NCBI GenBank assembly: GCA_016875755.1 | Contig: VGOX01000197.1 | Location: forward strand, 1 to 5,309 | Direction of reading: 5' to 3' | DNA: 5,309 nucleotides | From: Chloroflexota bacterium | GTDB lineage: Bacteria; Chloroflexota; Anaerolineae; Anaerolineales; Villigracilaceae | Part shown: in pieces, positions 5,065 through 5,309 of the stretch | Layout of the letters: each line of letters opens with the position of its first letter | How positions within the stretch are numbered: the stretch's first letter is position 1 | The notes under the pieces: model-generated | Told to the model about the DNA's origin: nothing | The model's database searches: none | What the model saw: only the letters and a program-made list of their open reading frames with translations | Made by a program: the position numbers and the translations under genes

Positions 5065-5307
5065 TCAGATAATCTTCAACTCCCGCGCGCGGACGATGGC
5101 TTGCGTACGGCTGGTCACATCCAGTTTGCCGTAGATACGCGTGACGTGCGTTTTGATGGTGCTGAGGGAGACGACCAGTTTCGCGGCGATCTCCTGGTTG
5201 GATAGCCCCGCGGCTAACAAGCGCAGGACTTCCCCCTCGCGGTCGGTCAATGACTCGGGGAGGGCGGGGGAGGCGGACACGAACTTTTCTCGTCGCTCGA
5301 TCAATTT
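5065..5307 (-). CDS. LuxR-family transcriptional regulator, C-terminal DNA-binding domain (5'-truncated by window edge)
   Basis: These last 81 codons of a regulator begin off the right edge; the frame is open to 5307 and continues (K-L-I-E-R-R-E), so the TTG at 5304 is not a real start. About residues 20-75 form a GerE/LuxR helix-turn-helix: L-T-D-R-E-G-E-V-L-R-L-L, then G-L-S-N-Q-E-I-A, then the recognition region S-L-S-T-I-K-T-H-V-T-R-I-Y-G-K-L. The ending S-R-T-Q-A-I-V-R-A-R-E-L is typical of large MalT/LAL-type ATP-dependent regulators, which often have a linker rich in charged residues before the HTH, as here. A shorter response regulator cannot be excluded because the N-terminal domains are not visible. 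The Gly in D-R-E-G-E-V-L is less usual than Arg or Leu. The terminator after it indicates its transcript ends before nifJ. Any regulation of nifJ by it is only suggested by adjacency. Confidence 0.88.
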   Translation of the reverse strand, partial: KLIERREKFVSASPALPESLTDREGEVLRLLAAGLSNQEIAAKLVVSLSTIKTHVTRIYGKLDVTSRTQAIVRARELKII

Positions 5308-5309
5308 CA

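Overview
The window looks like bacterial chromosomal DNA. Its GC content is moderately high except for one AT-richer patch at about 2690-3330. I favour an anaerobic Chloroflexota (Anaerolineae-like) source. The reasons are a NifJ-type pyruvate:ferredoxin oxidoreductase, a MalT/LAL-type LuxR C-terminus beside it, a DUF6883/DUF4926 gene pair, and spacers filled with short degenerate repeats and a 'LTLTLSQRERG'-type palindrome. This assignment is inferred from remembered family distributions and was not searched.

Left part, + strand (1-2642): the end of an ABC importer operon. It holds the 3' part of a first inner-membrane permease (start off the window), a complete second permease (721-1515) and a complete ATPase with a TOBE-like C-terminal region (1602-2642). 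Both permeases carry an EAA-type coupling loop. The order permease-permease-ATPase and the sequence style fit the polyamine/iron/thiamine class of importers. The substrate cannot be read here, and the solute-binding protein is not in the window. The spacer behind each of the three genes is a repeat: a degenerate 7-bp tandem array (669-717), a compound palindrome (1516-1588), and a second 7-bp array of the same consensus in the opposite orientation (2642-2690).

Middle, + strand (2691-3364): an AT-richer two-gene cassette. A DUF6883 protein (2776-3108) is followed after 10 bp by a DUF4926 protein (3119-3364), whose Shine-Dalgarno site overlaps the first gene's stop codon. A TATAAT box six bases before the first ATG suggests a possibly leaderless cassette promoter.

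Right part, - strand (3313-5309): an N-terminal fragment of nifJ (4902 down to 3313) converges on the cassette and overlaps the DUF4926 gene by 52 bp. Family similarity stops abruptly inside the gamma domain at about 3337. All iron-sulfur and thiamine-diphosphate domains are missing, so the fragment cannot work as a PFOR. The breakpoint lies within about 14 bp of the end of DUF4926 homology, which marks a rearrangement junction (or an assembly join). Upstream of nifJ are an intrinsic terminator (4981-5013) and the DNA-binding C-terminus of a LuxR-family regulator that runs off the right edge.

The best candidates for something new are the DUF6883/DUF4926 pair joined to a broken nifJ, and the paired, oppositely oriented heptamer arrays around the importer genes. 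No rRNA, tRNA, CRISPR array or transposase was seen. No stretch over 300 bp lacks a gene.
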